Notes under the pieces: model-generated
The model's database searches: none
Told to the model about the DNA's origin: nothing
The model's input: only the letters and a program-made list of their open reading frames with translations
Shown: positions 22,066 through 31,496 of the stretch, piece by piece
Numbering within the stretch: the first letter of the stretch is position 1
Layout: each line of letters begins with the position of its first letter
Assembly: GCA_037903475.1 (NCBI GenBank)
Contig: JBAJFG010000582.1
Span: 930,001-994,000 of the forward strand
DNA: 64,000 nt
Source: Ancylostoma caninum
Lineage: Eukaryota > Nematoda > Chromadorea > Rhabditida > Ancylostomatidae
Reading direction: 5' to 3'
Position numbers and translations under genes: made by a program

Positions 22066-23610
22066 CTAGTGGTTTGAAGGTATTCTCTTAGCACCAGTGA
22101 TGAAACGAAATTTGATAGGGGTCTCGTGCATTTTTGGTATCCCATATATTCTCGGTGTGCTTTCTAACCTTTCTTCTTGTTTAATGTTCAACCCTACAAT
22201 TATTTTATAGTGTATTTCCTTGATATCATTCTCTTGTAATGATGTCGCAACATAAGTACTGCCGTCCATATCGGCTTGCTCCATTTCTTTCTTAAGCATT
22301 TTGATATATAACTTCTTACACGTGAAACTATAATTGGAAGATGCTTTGTCCACGGATGTGATTACGAAATATCTCTGAAGTTCTTTTAATGATTTTACAT
22401 TATATTCATCTTCCTTGACTTTTTGTGGATCATATAAGTTAAACAATTTGGGTTTAATACGCTTACATATATAGTTTTCAATACCTTGTGTTAAGTTCTG
22501 CCCCAGAGATCTGCTAGCTTTGAATCTAGCGAGAGTCTTACCTACAAACTCTGTAGTTACCCTATGTACTTCATCCCTTATCTCTTTCTTACTTATCCTA
22601 GTATGCACTCTATACTTGGTGCCTTTACTAAAACGATTTCTAAGATTGACGTCTCCAACTATGTCTAGATTTCCTGTGCATATATGATTATGGTGTATAT
22701 CAATAAAATCGGCGCGCCTTTCACAGATACACTCGCTATTTTCTATATCACAAATGTCTTGTCGACTAAGGCTTCTAAGAAATTTGTTGTAGTTGAAAAG
22801 TTTGAGGCATATGGGAGGATTAGTTTTGTTTGCTATTCTAAGTTCAAGATTATTTACAGATGGACATATTGGTATATAACTCTTTTCGATTCGCTTTACT
22901 TCCATACTATTAAAAATTTTGTTCAGCTTTATTCGATACATAATATCGCCTTTATATTGAACACGTACGACAATATCATCTTTGAATTTCTTTACATAAC
23001 TCTGTTTCATCCAAAAAGGCATAGCAACTAATGCGTAGATTTTATATTTCAACTCGTATGAGAACTTATGGAAATGTGGGCTGAACGCAGTGTCTATGAG
23101 TCTAAGTATGTCGAACTTGTTTAGCGTTCTGAAAAATCTATACAACGAATTACCATTTCTATTGTTAATTTCGCCTACGATATTTTCCGTTCTGTCTATG
23201 CATTTACTTTTCTTTTTGGATCTTCTTTTCTTCTCTCCATTTCTTTCTCTTCTAACAGGGCATCGAAAGTAGGGGTGATTTTTTTTCTCTAGCGGACTTA
23301 CATTGTCTGAGATGTTCCCAAAACCTCTAATTTGATCATTGAAACCAAAAGAATATGCTGTGATAATATACTGTATCCATGCTAACTCCCTGTCTCTCAG
23401 TTGCGCTTTAATATTGTCATTTCCAGAAATATGATCGAGTATATCCATACTAATATGTAGTGGATTATGTCCCGTATCTTTGAAATGAGTAACCATAAAG
23501 GTATTCAAATTAAGCTTCTCGAAACTCCTTTTGTGTTGGCAGACTTTGGATCTAAGTGTTTGTATAGTTTCACCTACATATTGCACGTGACATGTTAGGC
23601 AAGTGCCCAT
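22066..23610 (-). CDS. Penelope-like element: N-terminal GIY-YIG endonuclease and linker
   Basis: 514-aa open frame. Residues 1-95 are a GIY-YIG nuclease: a CLTC pair at 4-7, YVGET at 11-15 (the YIG half), catalytic-type R20 in QTLRSK, H26, a TGH at 46-48, E75 in RDRELAWIQYI and N91. The GIY half would lie just upstream and is cut by a stop, so the start may be truncated. A basic segment (ERNGEKKRRSKKKSK) and a long linker follow, then SVDKASSNYSF, Cys-rich ENSECICERR, and near the end the first RT block (RIYGIPKMHETPIKFRF). The nuclease would nick target DNA for primed reverse transcription. The nuclease-first order is the Naiad/Chlamys arrangement. A frameshift near 22080 separates it from the rest of the RT. 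Confidence 0.8.
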   Translation of the reverse strand: MGTCLTCHVQYVGETIQTLRSKVCQHKRSFEKLNLNTFMVTHFKDTGHNPLHISMDILDHISGNDNIKAQLRDRELAWIQYIITAYSFGFNDQIRGFGNISDNVSPLEKKNHPYFRCPVRRERNGEKKRRSKKKSKCIDRTENIVGEINNRNGNSLYRFFRTLNKFDILRLIDTAFSPHFHKFSYELKYKIYALVAMPFWMKQSYVKKFKDDIVVRVQYKGDIMYRIKLNKIFNSMEVKRIEKSYIPICPSVNNLELRIANKTNPPICLKLFNYNKFLRSLSRQDICDIENSECICERRADFIDIHHNHICTGNLDIVGDVNLRNRFSKGTKYRVHTRISKKEIRDEVHRVTTEFVGKTLARFKASRSLGQNLTQGIENYICKRIKPKLFNLYDPQKVKEDEYNVKSLKELQRYFVITSVDKASSNYSFTCKKLYIKMLKKEMEQADMDGSTYVATSLQENDIKEIHYKIIVGLNIKQEERLESTPRIYGIPKMHETPIKFRFITGAKRIPSNH

Positions 23611-23640
23611 TTAAATTAAGTTCCTGGAATCACAGTTAGT

Positions 23641-25322
23641 AAGGTAATCTCTTCGACAGATTTCTTCAACAAAGCCGACCAGAGCACCTGACATGGGCAT
23701 TCCTATTCCTTCATAATAGGGCGACACTCATAGACAATGGTAATCTTGATTAACCGACTGTGAGGCAACTGGCTGATTATTAGAGACTCAGACATGCGTT
23801 CATGGCCTGACTGACCCCGCGGCATTTCTGCCACTCCTGCATGCAGCTATTTCATCACTGCGCTGGCGGTCTAGCAGAAGCCGGATGAGAGAGTGTTCAG
23901 AAGCTTCAACGCAGCACAGTATACGATGCAAAATAATCGCAGTTACACCTTTAAGTGCACGTGGTGCTTCTTAAATGGGTGCAATACAATTGCAGTGAAG
24001 AGCTGTGCTGGTGTAGCGAAAGAAGGTCAACATGACACTCTGCTTGAAGACTACGTTTGCGGAGATGAGAAGAATGCGCAACAGTCGACCCATGTCTCTT
24101 CATAGGCTTACAAGTGGAGCAAAAGTCGCATGAACCTTCTGGGCCAAAATCAAACAGAAACAACAGTTTCCTTGGCTTTCAGCCCTCATTTATTGGCTAA
24201 CTGAGCGGCCTGTATGTTCGCTCTTGATCCTCCGATATGAGTTCTGGTAACGCCGCAAATTTTCCTAGAGCGCAGACGTGGGGCATAGGCATGTGTTCGC
24301 ATTCTTTCATCATGAAATCAGCCCATTAGCTATGTTCGCGGATGACACGAAACCGACGAGATGATCTGCCGATGTATCATTATAGGTGCATAGAAGTAGC
24401 GGAAGTCGCGATGTGACGTGTTCCTCTGCCAAAGAATCCGTTTATCATTCCGAAGTGGAACCTACTCAAACATGCGCTCAAACAATCGGGCAGCTCTAGC
24501 CGACAACAAAATTGATTCCATGCATGTGACATTTTGAGTAGAGCTGCTGTTTTGAAGAGACAATAGCAGGTGTTTTCAAATGGTTCCCCCACCATCATGC
24601 AATGGTCGCCCTATTGTGCCGCATTTTCGGAGGTTTTGTCGCCATAAAATGCTGACATAGCTTCCGACAACGGATTGTTGCAGGGCTATTCTCGGGCATG
24701 TGAGCTCAACGGTGCTCAGAAGCCCCAAAGTCCCCCTAGAACGGACGAAGAAAGGGACTTTCTTAAGTAAATTCAGCGAACGAAACCACAGAATTCATAA
24801 TGAAAATTTTATTGTCGCCTTTAGATTCAAAATAGCTCCAATAATGAGGCAAATGGGTTAATGAGGTATATATAATAAATAGTAAAGCATATTCTTCAAC
24901 ATAACAAGAACAGAAAAAGTAAACGGAATAAGTTCAACAATACATATTAGCCCATGATCTCATTATGGGTTAATATTGTTCGGAGCCCACAACGAAATTT
25001 TTACAATTGCTTCGAAATGCAGAACAGTTTTAATTACGAGGTAAAGAGGGACATGATGTGAATAGTAAAGCAAGTTGTCCAACATAACAAGTTTGACAAT
25101 ATTAGCCCATAATGAAATTATGGGCGAATATGGTTAAAAGCCCGTAACGGAATTTTTACCATTGCTTCAATTTTAAACAACCTTGACCTTTATCACTTAC
25201 ACAATTGCGCACTCCAGCTCTTCGTCGTGCTCCAGCCCTTCGTCCTGGAACAAATCTTCTTCAGCATCATTTGGCACTTCTGTCATGGAAGTAGGACGGC
25301 TCCACTGATTCCATTATTTCAC
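23641..25322. other. No gene; diverged tandem duplication at 24860-25165
   Basis: Two related units of about 160-180 bp share ATAGTAAAGCA...CAACATAACAAG (24880 and 25065) and TTAGCCCAT(G/A)AT...ATTATGGG (24950 and 25105). The second holds a small palindrome (GCCCATAATGAAATTATGGGC). No exon is supported elsewhere. Confidence 0.45.
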
Positions 25323-25372
25323 AGTCAGGGTCAAGCATGACGATAGGGAACCCCCCCCCCTATTTCCTCGTC
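25323..25372 (+). mobile_element. Terminus remnant of the same hAT family as 35835-42763
   Basis: CAGGGTCAAGCATGACGATA followed by a C10 run mirrors the hAT left end (CAGGGTCAAGCGTAGTGTTG followed by C-rich GGCGACCCCCC). No matching opposite end or duplication was found nearby, so it is a solo terminus. Confidence 0.5.
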
Positions 25373-25799
25373 CAACCCCACCACTTCTCCTGCTCCAGCT
25401 TGTTCTCTCTGAACATTGAGCAGTTTCAAGGGAGAGGACACAAAAGAAACGCACTGAAAAGCCCAAAATTGGAACTAGAACAACCTTGCAGTCGATATGC
25501 TTTCTTCCCTTCTTAACCGATTGGACCAGACTGGCGAAAACGATCACGTCACGACGTGTCAAAACAGGACTGATTAGCAGCGCGAAATCGGCTCAGCGCT
25601 GGCATTTGTGCGCCCACGGTTTCGATTCCAGGCGCCTCCATGAAATTTTTGCACGCGTCGGAACCGCGTCAGAATTTAGTGTGGAGTAGAGAGGATGGAA
25701 AGGTTTGGTAATGAAGAGAGGGAAGCAAAATCAATCGATTACAAGTTTTTAAAATTCAGTATTTGTCTGCCTCTGAGCTTCATTATGTAGTTTCTTTGG
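25373..25799. other. No gene seen
   Basis: A C-rich strand bias near 25360-25390; otherwise no feature. Confidence 0.25.
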
Positions 25800-25837
25800 C
25801 TGATAAAATGAAGACTCTCCATCTTCTCTATTCGTTT

Positions 25838-26062
25838 GCTTTCGGTGATAACGACTTCTTCAGACCTTAACCCTTACAAATAATTGCACCTCATCATAAG
25901 AACATCAATATTAACAAGACTAACAATACCAATGGGCAGTCTGTGACTAAGTCCTGGAACTTCGAGCCGAATGGTATCCGTTAACCTACACATCGATGAC
26001 TTAGACATATGAACACAGGTTAACACGTAAAGCAAACCTCACTCCTACGCACTAGTAAACCG
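25838..26062 (-). repeat. Left inverted terminal repeat of Penelope element 2
   Basis: Reverse-complement match to 27812-28025. The outer end carries, on the minus strand, TCTGAAGAAGTCGTTATCAC followed by CGAAAGC, a hammerhead-like hairpin. The inner end carries GTTAACACGTAAAGCAAACC, a word found twice more at 27577 and 27825. Confidence 0.7.
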
Positions 26063-26091
26063 TTAGCGACAAAACTACAGCTCATTTTTTC

Positions 26092-27118
26092 ACATTTTCG
26101 CAAACACTTCCGCAGTTACTGCGACGTAATAAAACAGAGAACAGGAGTAAAACTATTTTGGGCCATCGACAATAGCATAGCAGTAGTTAAGGACATGCAT
26201 AGCATAAATGAGTGCAAGCAGTTGTTCTCAGCAGATTTCACTAGCTTATTTACAAGCCTACCGCACGATGTGATTAGAGCAAATATGAAAAAACTAATAA
26301 TGCTATGCATGAAAGAATACAATTTCATTAGGATTTTCAATGACAAAATTGGCTACAGTAGTGATAATTGCGGAAAGGGCCAGTACTACAAAAAAGAGGA
26401 CATACTATACATGCTTGACGCAATACTTGATACTAGCTACGCATACTATGGTGGAGTAATCTACAAACAGGTTAGAGGCATCCCACAAGGGGCATCATGT
26501 AGTCCTCAGTTAGCGGATTTGACATTAGCCTACATGGAATACGAATATCTTAGAAGTAAACTAAGAAGTAAAGATAGAAAGGTAGCTAGTATGTATAATG
26601 GCACGTATAGATATATCGATGATATATTACATATATCCAACAATGTAGAAACTTTTGAAAATAGTCTCAAAGATATATATCACGCTTCGCTGAACATTGA
26701 GAGGACAAACAACGACAAGGGCCAAACCAATTTTCTAGATCTAAAAGTAAGGGTTGAAAGTAATTCTATTACTTGCAGTCTATATAATAAGACGGACGAC
26801 TACAATTTTAAGGTGCTTAGGTACCCACATACCACCTCTAATATACCTAGATACATAGTAAATAATACTTTTGTAGCGGAGATAATAAGAATAAGCAGAA
26901 CTTGCACCAAAATGGAAGATTTCAAGACTAGAGTATTTGAGTTGGGAAGTATATGCATCACTAACAAATGGACCACAACCGAGGTGGTTCGGGTCATTTG
27001 CCACACTCTTAGAGATAGGCCCTTCATTATGCGGAAGTATGGCATTAGCAATAGTATACACTTCCCGTTGGTACATGAGTTAAGGAGCAGATTATTAGCT
27101 CTGGAGGCAACAATTTGA
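26092..27118 (+). CDS. Penelope-like reverse transcriptase (5'-truncated)
   Basis: Continuous frame of about 340 codons from about 26092 (first ATG at 26195) to TGA. Motifs in order: RTGVKLFWAIDNSIAVVKD, palm motif A CKQLFSADFTSLFTSLPHD, IYKQVRGIPQGASCSPQLAD (motif B), RYIDDILHIS (catalytic YIDD), DKGQTNFLDLKVR, then the thumb ending RLLALEATI. No stops or frameshifts are seen, unlike element 1. It lacks the fingers motifs upstream and any C-terminal nuclease, in line with a Naiad-type element cut at its 5' end. Confidence 0.8.
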
Positions 27119-27324
27119 ACGTGTGTCGGGGCGCGAAAATATTCAAACATCTAATGTTGATAAAGGGTGATCAGTGCTGGACTACGCAGGATATCTGTAC
27201 TTCTTTGCCGAGTGAAACTTCCGGCTTTCATCATATGGACTTCTTTGTTGATCTCTAATAGGACTTCTTTGATTACATTTGACTCCTTATTCTGCTATTC
27301 TTACATTATTGCATTTAATTTATA

Positions 27325-27440
27325 AGTCATTTTGAAGTCTCCTTGGGAACTACTGATGAAAGGGTCTCAGACCCGGGGGCGCCAAGGAGATCACACATCC
27401 GGTCTAGTTCAAGCCCCGAAACCGGTTAGTGTGCAAAACA
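27325..27440 (+). ncRNA. Structured 3' end of Penelope element 2, hammerhead-like
   Basis: GTCTCCTTGG pairs with CCAAGGAGAT around CTACTGATGAAA and the hairpin GGGTC-TCA-GACCC; CCCCGAAACCGG follows. Compared with element 1 the loop differs (TCA versus CTA) while the stems keep pairing, including a G-U wobble, which suggests selection on structure in the family. Confidence 0.4.
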
Positions 27441-27571
27441 GTAGGTTCTTTCTTTATCTCTCTCGCCCTCACTCTCTTACAAGTTATCCTATACACTTCA
27501 TTGCTAGTGACTTTACAAACTTGTCGTAAGCATCGATAGTGCATAACATTATAATTTTAAATGTTGATCCA

Positions 27572-27862
27572 TTTAACAGATTAACACGTAAGGCAAATCT
27601 CACTCCTACAGTTTTTTTTGCTACAGAATGAGACTAGCACCAGGTGATATAAAGATAGGAGGAGCTGGTTGAAATAAGGAGACACATCCCAGAAACTAAT
27701 AATAAGGAAGAACTAAAGGAGGTGCTACGGCTAATTGCGTGATCGGAAGTATGAGCGCCCCTCCTGTCTCTATCTCACTTGGTGCTAGACTCATTCTGTA
27801 GAAAAAAAACGTAGGAGTGAGGTTTGCTTTACGTGTTAATCTGTGTTCATATGTCTAAGTCA
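27572..27862. repeat. Palindromic insert inside the right Penelope repeat
   Basis: Arms pair across the block: CTACAGAATGAGACTAGCAC (27619) with its inverse (27782), T8 with A8, and ATTAACACGTAA(G/A)GCAAA at both outer ends. The outer arm then runs into the right terminal repeat. It may be a small fold-back element that duplicated part of the repeat. Confidence 0.65.
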
Positions 27863-28060
27863 TCGATGTGCAGGTAAACGGATACCATTCGGCTCGAAGT
27901 CCCAGGACTTAGTCACTGACTGCCCATTGGTATTGTTAGTCTTGTTAATATTGATGTACTTGTGATGAGGTGCAATTATTTGTAAGGATTAAGGTCTGAA
28001 GAAGGCGTTATCGCCGAAAACTGACGAATAAAGAAGTTGGAAAGTCTTCACTTTATCGGC
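27812..28060 (+). repeat. Right inverted terminal repeat of Penelope element 2
   Basis: Mirror of 25838-26062. Ends with GGTCTGAAGAAGGCG-TTAT-CGCCGAAAACTGACG, a short-stem hammerhead-like motif common at Penelope ends (core CTGAAGA here instead of CTGATGA). Confidence 0.65.
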
Positions 28061-29112
28061 CGAAGAAATTTTTTGAAAATTTTTTTTAAATTCTTAAAAT
28101 TCGTCCGCATGGCCCGCCAGTTTAAGGAGAGCTAGGGTGATTTAGACCTCGTAATGAAATTCTCTGACTCGAAATCAACAGATCATTTTTAACGTATCCA
28201 TAGAAGACGATCAGCTTTATCTTTCCTCAGAGTTTCAATTCTCTTGAACTTCATATGCTTTTGGGAGCTCGATGGGAAATCGATGGGAAATTTGACGAAT
28301 TTCCCATCGATTTCCCAACTAAATTGCGGCAAAACGAGTGAACTCTGTGGAGCCAGATTCGGTACTCGAATGGGAAATTTCCTCATCTGAAGCTCATAGC
28401 AGAAAAGTTTCCGTGATATCTGCAAACTGCTTCTCAGCAATTTCCCTAACAGATTTACTCCATCTTCACCATCTGTTCAAATTGCGAGGTCTTCACTTCT
28501 TCAACTCCCATGAGGAAAGCTTGCCCTTAACCAAAATTTCACTACCTTTGCTAATAGAGCTCCAAGCATTCATTCTTCATCCCCCATTATCGCGCCCCAA
28601 TGTTTGCTCCTGCTTGAGTGAGTTAGATGGGAAGTTTCCCTCAGGAGGCCCAAAAACTTGAAAATTTTCCCATTGAGCTCCCAAAAAGGTATGATGCTCT
28701 AGAAAAACAGAACTCTGGCAAAAAATGGAGCTGAATGTCCCCCATGGATATGTTGAGAAGCATTTGCTAATTTCGAGTCAGAGAACTTCAGCGCGAGGTC
28801 CAAGTCACCCTACTTTTCCACGTTCTGACGAGCCTTGCATGCGAATTTCCGCATGTCAATCGATCAATCTCGCTACTACACTTCATCTTTTAACATTTCC
28901 ACCCTCCTCACTCCACAGTGATTCTGAAGTGATTTGGACCTGTGCAAAAATCTATTGAAAGCGCCGGGAATAGAACCTGTGGGTGCACTGAAGCCGATTT
29001 TTCTCATACGCTGCCAACAGTCGTGTTCCAGCACGTAATGACGAGATCGTTCTTGTTGGCAAAGGCGGACCGTTTGTTATGATGTCATAAAACAATCATG
29101 AGTTCTTATTCA
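28061..29112. other. No gene; small palindrome at 28266-28315
   Basis: GATGGGAAATTTGACGAATTTCCCATC forms an 11-bp hairpin and belongs to a short GATGGGAAAT-rich patch. No exon is supported. Confidence 0.35.
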
Positions 29113-29464
29113 ATGGTCAAGCCACCGCTCTGGTCACCCTACCCCCTCTCAAATACGACCCTCCCCCCTCTTCCCAGCCCCTCCCATACCACCCTCTCAT
29201 GGGGAATTCCCATAGGACGCTTGAATCGACTCCGCCACAACGCACTGCTGGCGGTAACAGCAGCAGGCTCGCTGAGACTGGAACCATAGTAGGACATTCA
29301 ATGAGAATGCCATTTCAGATATGAGAAATTAAAATGAGCATACCTTCAACGGCTGACGGCGATCTATTGCGAACACTTGAACATGGAGGCCCAACGAACG
29401 GAGGCGCCTCCGAAATACGGCGCGCTCCCTCAGTCATCGCGTCCTTTCTGCGCTGATATGCTTC
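29113..29464 (-). CDS. Candidate two-exon gene end, Gly/Arg-rich C terminus
   Basis: Minus-strand exon 29344-29464 has a strong acceptor (GTACTTTCAG) and donor (GTATGC) and encodes EAYQRRKDAMTEGARRISEA and PPFVGPPCSS. It ends in phase 1. The next acceptor (GGTTCCAG, about 29288) continues in phase 1 and reads through LLLLPPAVRCGGVDSS and a Gly-rich stretch (YGRGWEEGGGSYLRGGR) to TGA at 29113-29115. Upstream exons are not identified: the open stretch at 29690-30000 ends at a GTGAGT donor in the wrong phase. Function unknown. It could be a chance composition effect in the second exon. Confidence 0.35.
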
Positions 29465-30084
29465 CTGAAAGTACACGATGTACATAATGGAAGAGAACAT
29501 AAATCAAGGAGATAACGAAAAGCAGAAAACAGTGCGAAAATATTAAAAATTCACAGTAGAAAGCATAAGCGACAAGAAGGAGCAAATCAACAAGACTAGG
29601 GGTATGAAGGAATAGAGAAGAATAAGAAGGAGATGATATATCCATGTTGGAACAAAATAAGAGACTTTTCCTGTGAGTGAATACTCACGCGAGGCCCCTG
29701 AGCCCGCGCTGTCTCGAATTTCGAAAATCGCATTGCAGCGATCTTGCAGCACTTTGCGAGCATTTGCGCTCTTGTCCGAGCCTAGAGCTGCTGAATTGCC
29801 ATTGATTTTCCGTTCGCAATCCAAACGCAGGTCTGCTGCGCCTTTTTGCAGCACAAAGTAGCACTGTTGCTCTCGGCAGGAGAGCTGATATGTATCGAAG
29901 GGCAAGAGCGATGGGCGGGACAGACCCCACCCTCCGAGGCTAGAGCTGCTCGAATGTCTGAGCAGGATAAACGCCTTATCATAGGTTACTATTATATTGT
30001 TGGTAGCCAACTAAGTAATAATCAAAGTTCCTAAATGCATCTCCTAATTTCCTCCCATTGCCCTCGAGATTTAGAAAGAATGGG
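29465..30084 (-). other. Possible upstream exon at 29689-29990; otherwise no gene
   Basis: A minus-strand open stretch (GAADLRLDCERKINGNS and later SANARKVLQDRCNAIFEIRD) ends at a CGC|GTGAGT donor near 29688. It has coding character but no confirmed acceptor, and its phase does not join the exon at 29464. The words TAGAGCTGCT(G/C)(A/G)A recur within it, so it may be repeat-derived. Confidence 0.25.
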
Positions 30085-30330
30085 ATTGTACTGATGGAGG
30101 ACAGGTGTGCTGGAGAGACAGGTCTGCCCAAAATGCTAAGATAGGATTACACCGATGGAGAAGAGAGCGTCTACGCCTTGTATTATGGAAATCCCTGGTT
30201 ACGGCCCCCGATGGAGGGGAGAGCACCTGCGCGCAGTACTGTGAGAAATGCCAGGATAGGGAATTACGGATGGTGGAGGGGTGCACCGAGCTCAACAGTG
30301 GGGAAACGCCAGGATATGGGTCTACTGATG
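30085..30330 (+). repeat. Diverged third array of the 59-bp minisatellite
   Basis: About four degraded units. The clearest (30268-30330) reads GGTGCACCGAGCTCAACAGT then GGGGAAACGCCAGGATATGG, matching the 1250-1778 unit (GGTGCGCCGGCGTCCAAAAG then CGGGGAAACGCCAGGAGTCG). Confidence 0.6.
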
Positions 30331-31268
30331 GGGAGTCGGAGCCCTATATTTTGTAAGCCTCTGTATTTGCTTTTTCCTTGATTTTCTGAGGTCTTCGAAG
30401 GTATGAAACGTTTGCACATACCTCATGTGGCTGCCCCACCCCGCTTTCTAGATTCCGGTAGAGGCGCTAGTGCTCATAATATCCGCTGCTAATTGGCGTA
30501 AGCCTTCTTACCAGGTGTCGAGGATAATTAAGAGAACTACTGACAACGACAGGATTATCTAGCACTTTTGTGTTGAACAAAAGACGCTGCACGCTGAGTG
30601 GAGCGCCAACTGCAATGTGCATTGATCTTCCGTTGCAAAAATCTGCAAGAAATTTGTGAAAAATTTTCGATAGCTGGATAAGGCAAACGCAGCAAAACCT
30701 GCCAAGCCACACACCCTAGAAATGGAAGGCAGACATTGCTGCATGGGGAAGAACCGCTGCGTTCCGATAGCTGCGGGCAGCACACTCCATGTTTCGACTG
30801 CGCTGAGAACGCTATCTGCTGTAAGATTAACTATGGTGTCGTTCACCCTCCGTTCTCCCCCCCCATGTCCTGCGTTCTACCCACTTCTTGCCACGTGGTG
30901 CTCCTCCTCCTGGGAGGTGTATATAAGCTGGTGGTTGGGCGTCGGATCCCTGTTCTGTTTCCGCTTCGGTGGAGAAAAAACGGACAGTGCGAGGCTCGTC
31001 AGGCCGGCTAAGGCCTGATGAGGCCAACCGTGGCCCAGTGCACTAATCGGTGAGGCGAGATACGTGATGTGCGGGCGACTGCGGCGCCGATTCGGATGAC
31101 CGCCTCGGAACTGCTGCGTACAGCAAGCGTAGCCGCTGAACGTGGATACACGTTATGGGATATTTCTGGGTGAGCTTGGGTAAGCATCTACTTACCCAAA
31201 TCTATAATAGGAACGCAGCCTTGCGCCAGATTGAGCTGCCATCCTAAGTTTGAGGCGTGCAAACTAGT
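30331..31268. other. No gene; TATA-box region near 30925
   Basis: GTGTATATAAGCTGG (about 30918) with a GC-rich downstream stretch could be a promoter or LTR core, and a CCGGCTAAGGCCTGATGAGG segment follows at about 30998. No partner LTR and no coding exon were found. Confidence 0.25.
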
Positions 31269-31496
31269 TCATCGCCCCCGAATCATAGCTTTTGCAAGAC
31301 AAACGCGGCTAGTGGGTGACAAAGCTTTCACCTCGTGGTATAACTGCTGTTGAAACGTGTTTGGTCTGGATTTGCCGTCCCGAAATCTCTGAGATTTTAT
31401 ATGCCAAAACATCGAATCGGTATTTCTCTTGAGTAGACATAAGCGCACACCTTCACTGTCCTTTTCGTCAAAAAATACGTACTCCCGAGAGTCCAT
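31269..31496 (-). CDS. Candidate 75-aa ORF, unknown
   Basis: Minus-strand ATG at 31496 to TGA at 31269-31271. The product is charged and protein-like (MDSREYVFFDEKDSEGVRL, then FWHIKSQRFRDGKSRPNTFQ and LSPTSRVCLAKAMIRGR), with no signal peptide or membrane span. No acceptor lies close upstream of the ATG and no family is recognised. It may be a single-exon gene or the last exon of a larger one. Confidence 0.35.
   Translation of the reverse strand: MDSREYVFFDEKDSEGVRLCLLKRNTDSMFWHIKSQRFRDGKSRPNTFQQQLYHEVKALSPTSRVCLAKAMIRGR

Larger units (their letters stand above)
19476..23640 (-). mobile_element. Penelope-like element 1 (Naiad-type layout)
   Basis: Reads right to left: GIY-YIG nuclease and linker (22066-23610), reverse transcriptase (19909-22042), structured 3' end (19476-19575). 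The nuclease precedes the RT, the reverse of canonical Penelope, as described for the Naiad/Chlamys PLE group. It is broken by frameshifts and by a mariner-like insertion at 20411-21672. Its RT matches element 2 at 26092-27118 closely in motif order. Confidence 0.8.
25800..28060 (+). mobile_element. Penelope-like element 2 flanked by inverted repeats
   Basis: The RT frame 26092-27118 and structured 3' end 27325-27440 lie between long inverted repeats: 25838-26062 on the left and 27812-28025 on the right. Both contain the words GGTGAG/CTCACC-type ends, CATCGATG(A/T)..., CCATTCGGCTCGAAG and TGCCCATTGGTATTG in opposite orientation. Both outer arms end in a CTGAAGAAG(G/T)CGTTATC(G/A)CCG-type motif. 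Penelope elements are known to carry terminal repeats in direct or inverted arrangement. The 5' half, including the nuclease, is missing. Confidence 0.7.

Noticed and set aside
23893..24598. Short frames on both strands
   Set aside because: No splice sites, homology or composition bias supports them.
31005..31045. Hammerhead ribozyme (CCTGATGAGGCC)
   Set aside because: Only the CTGATGA box is present; no GAAA box with a closing stem follows.
30820..31150. LTR or Pol II promoter
   Set aside because: TATATAAG is present, but no linked gene or partner repeat was found.
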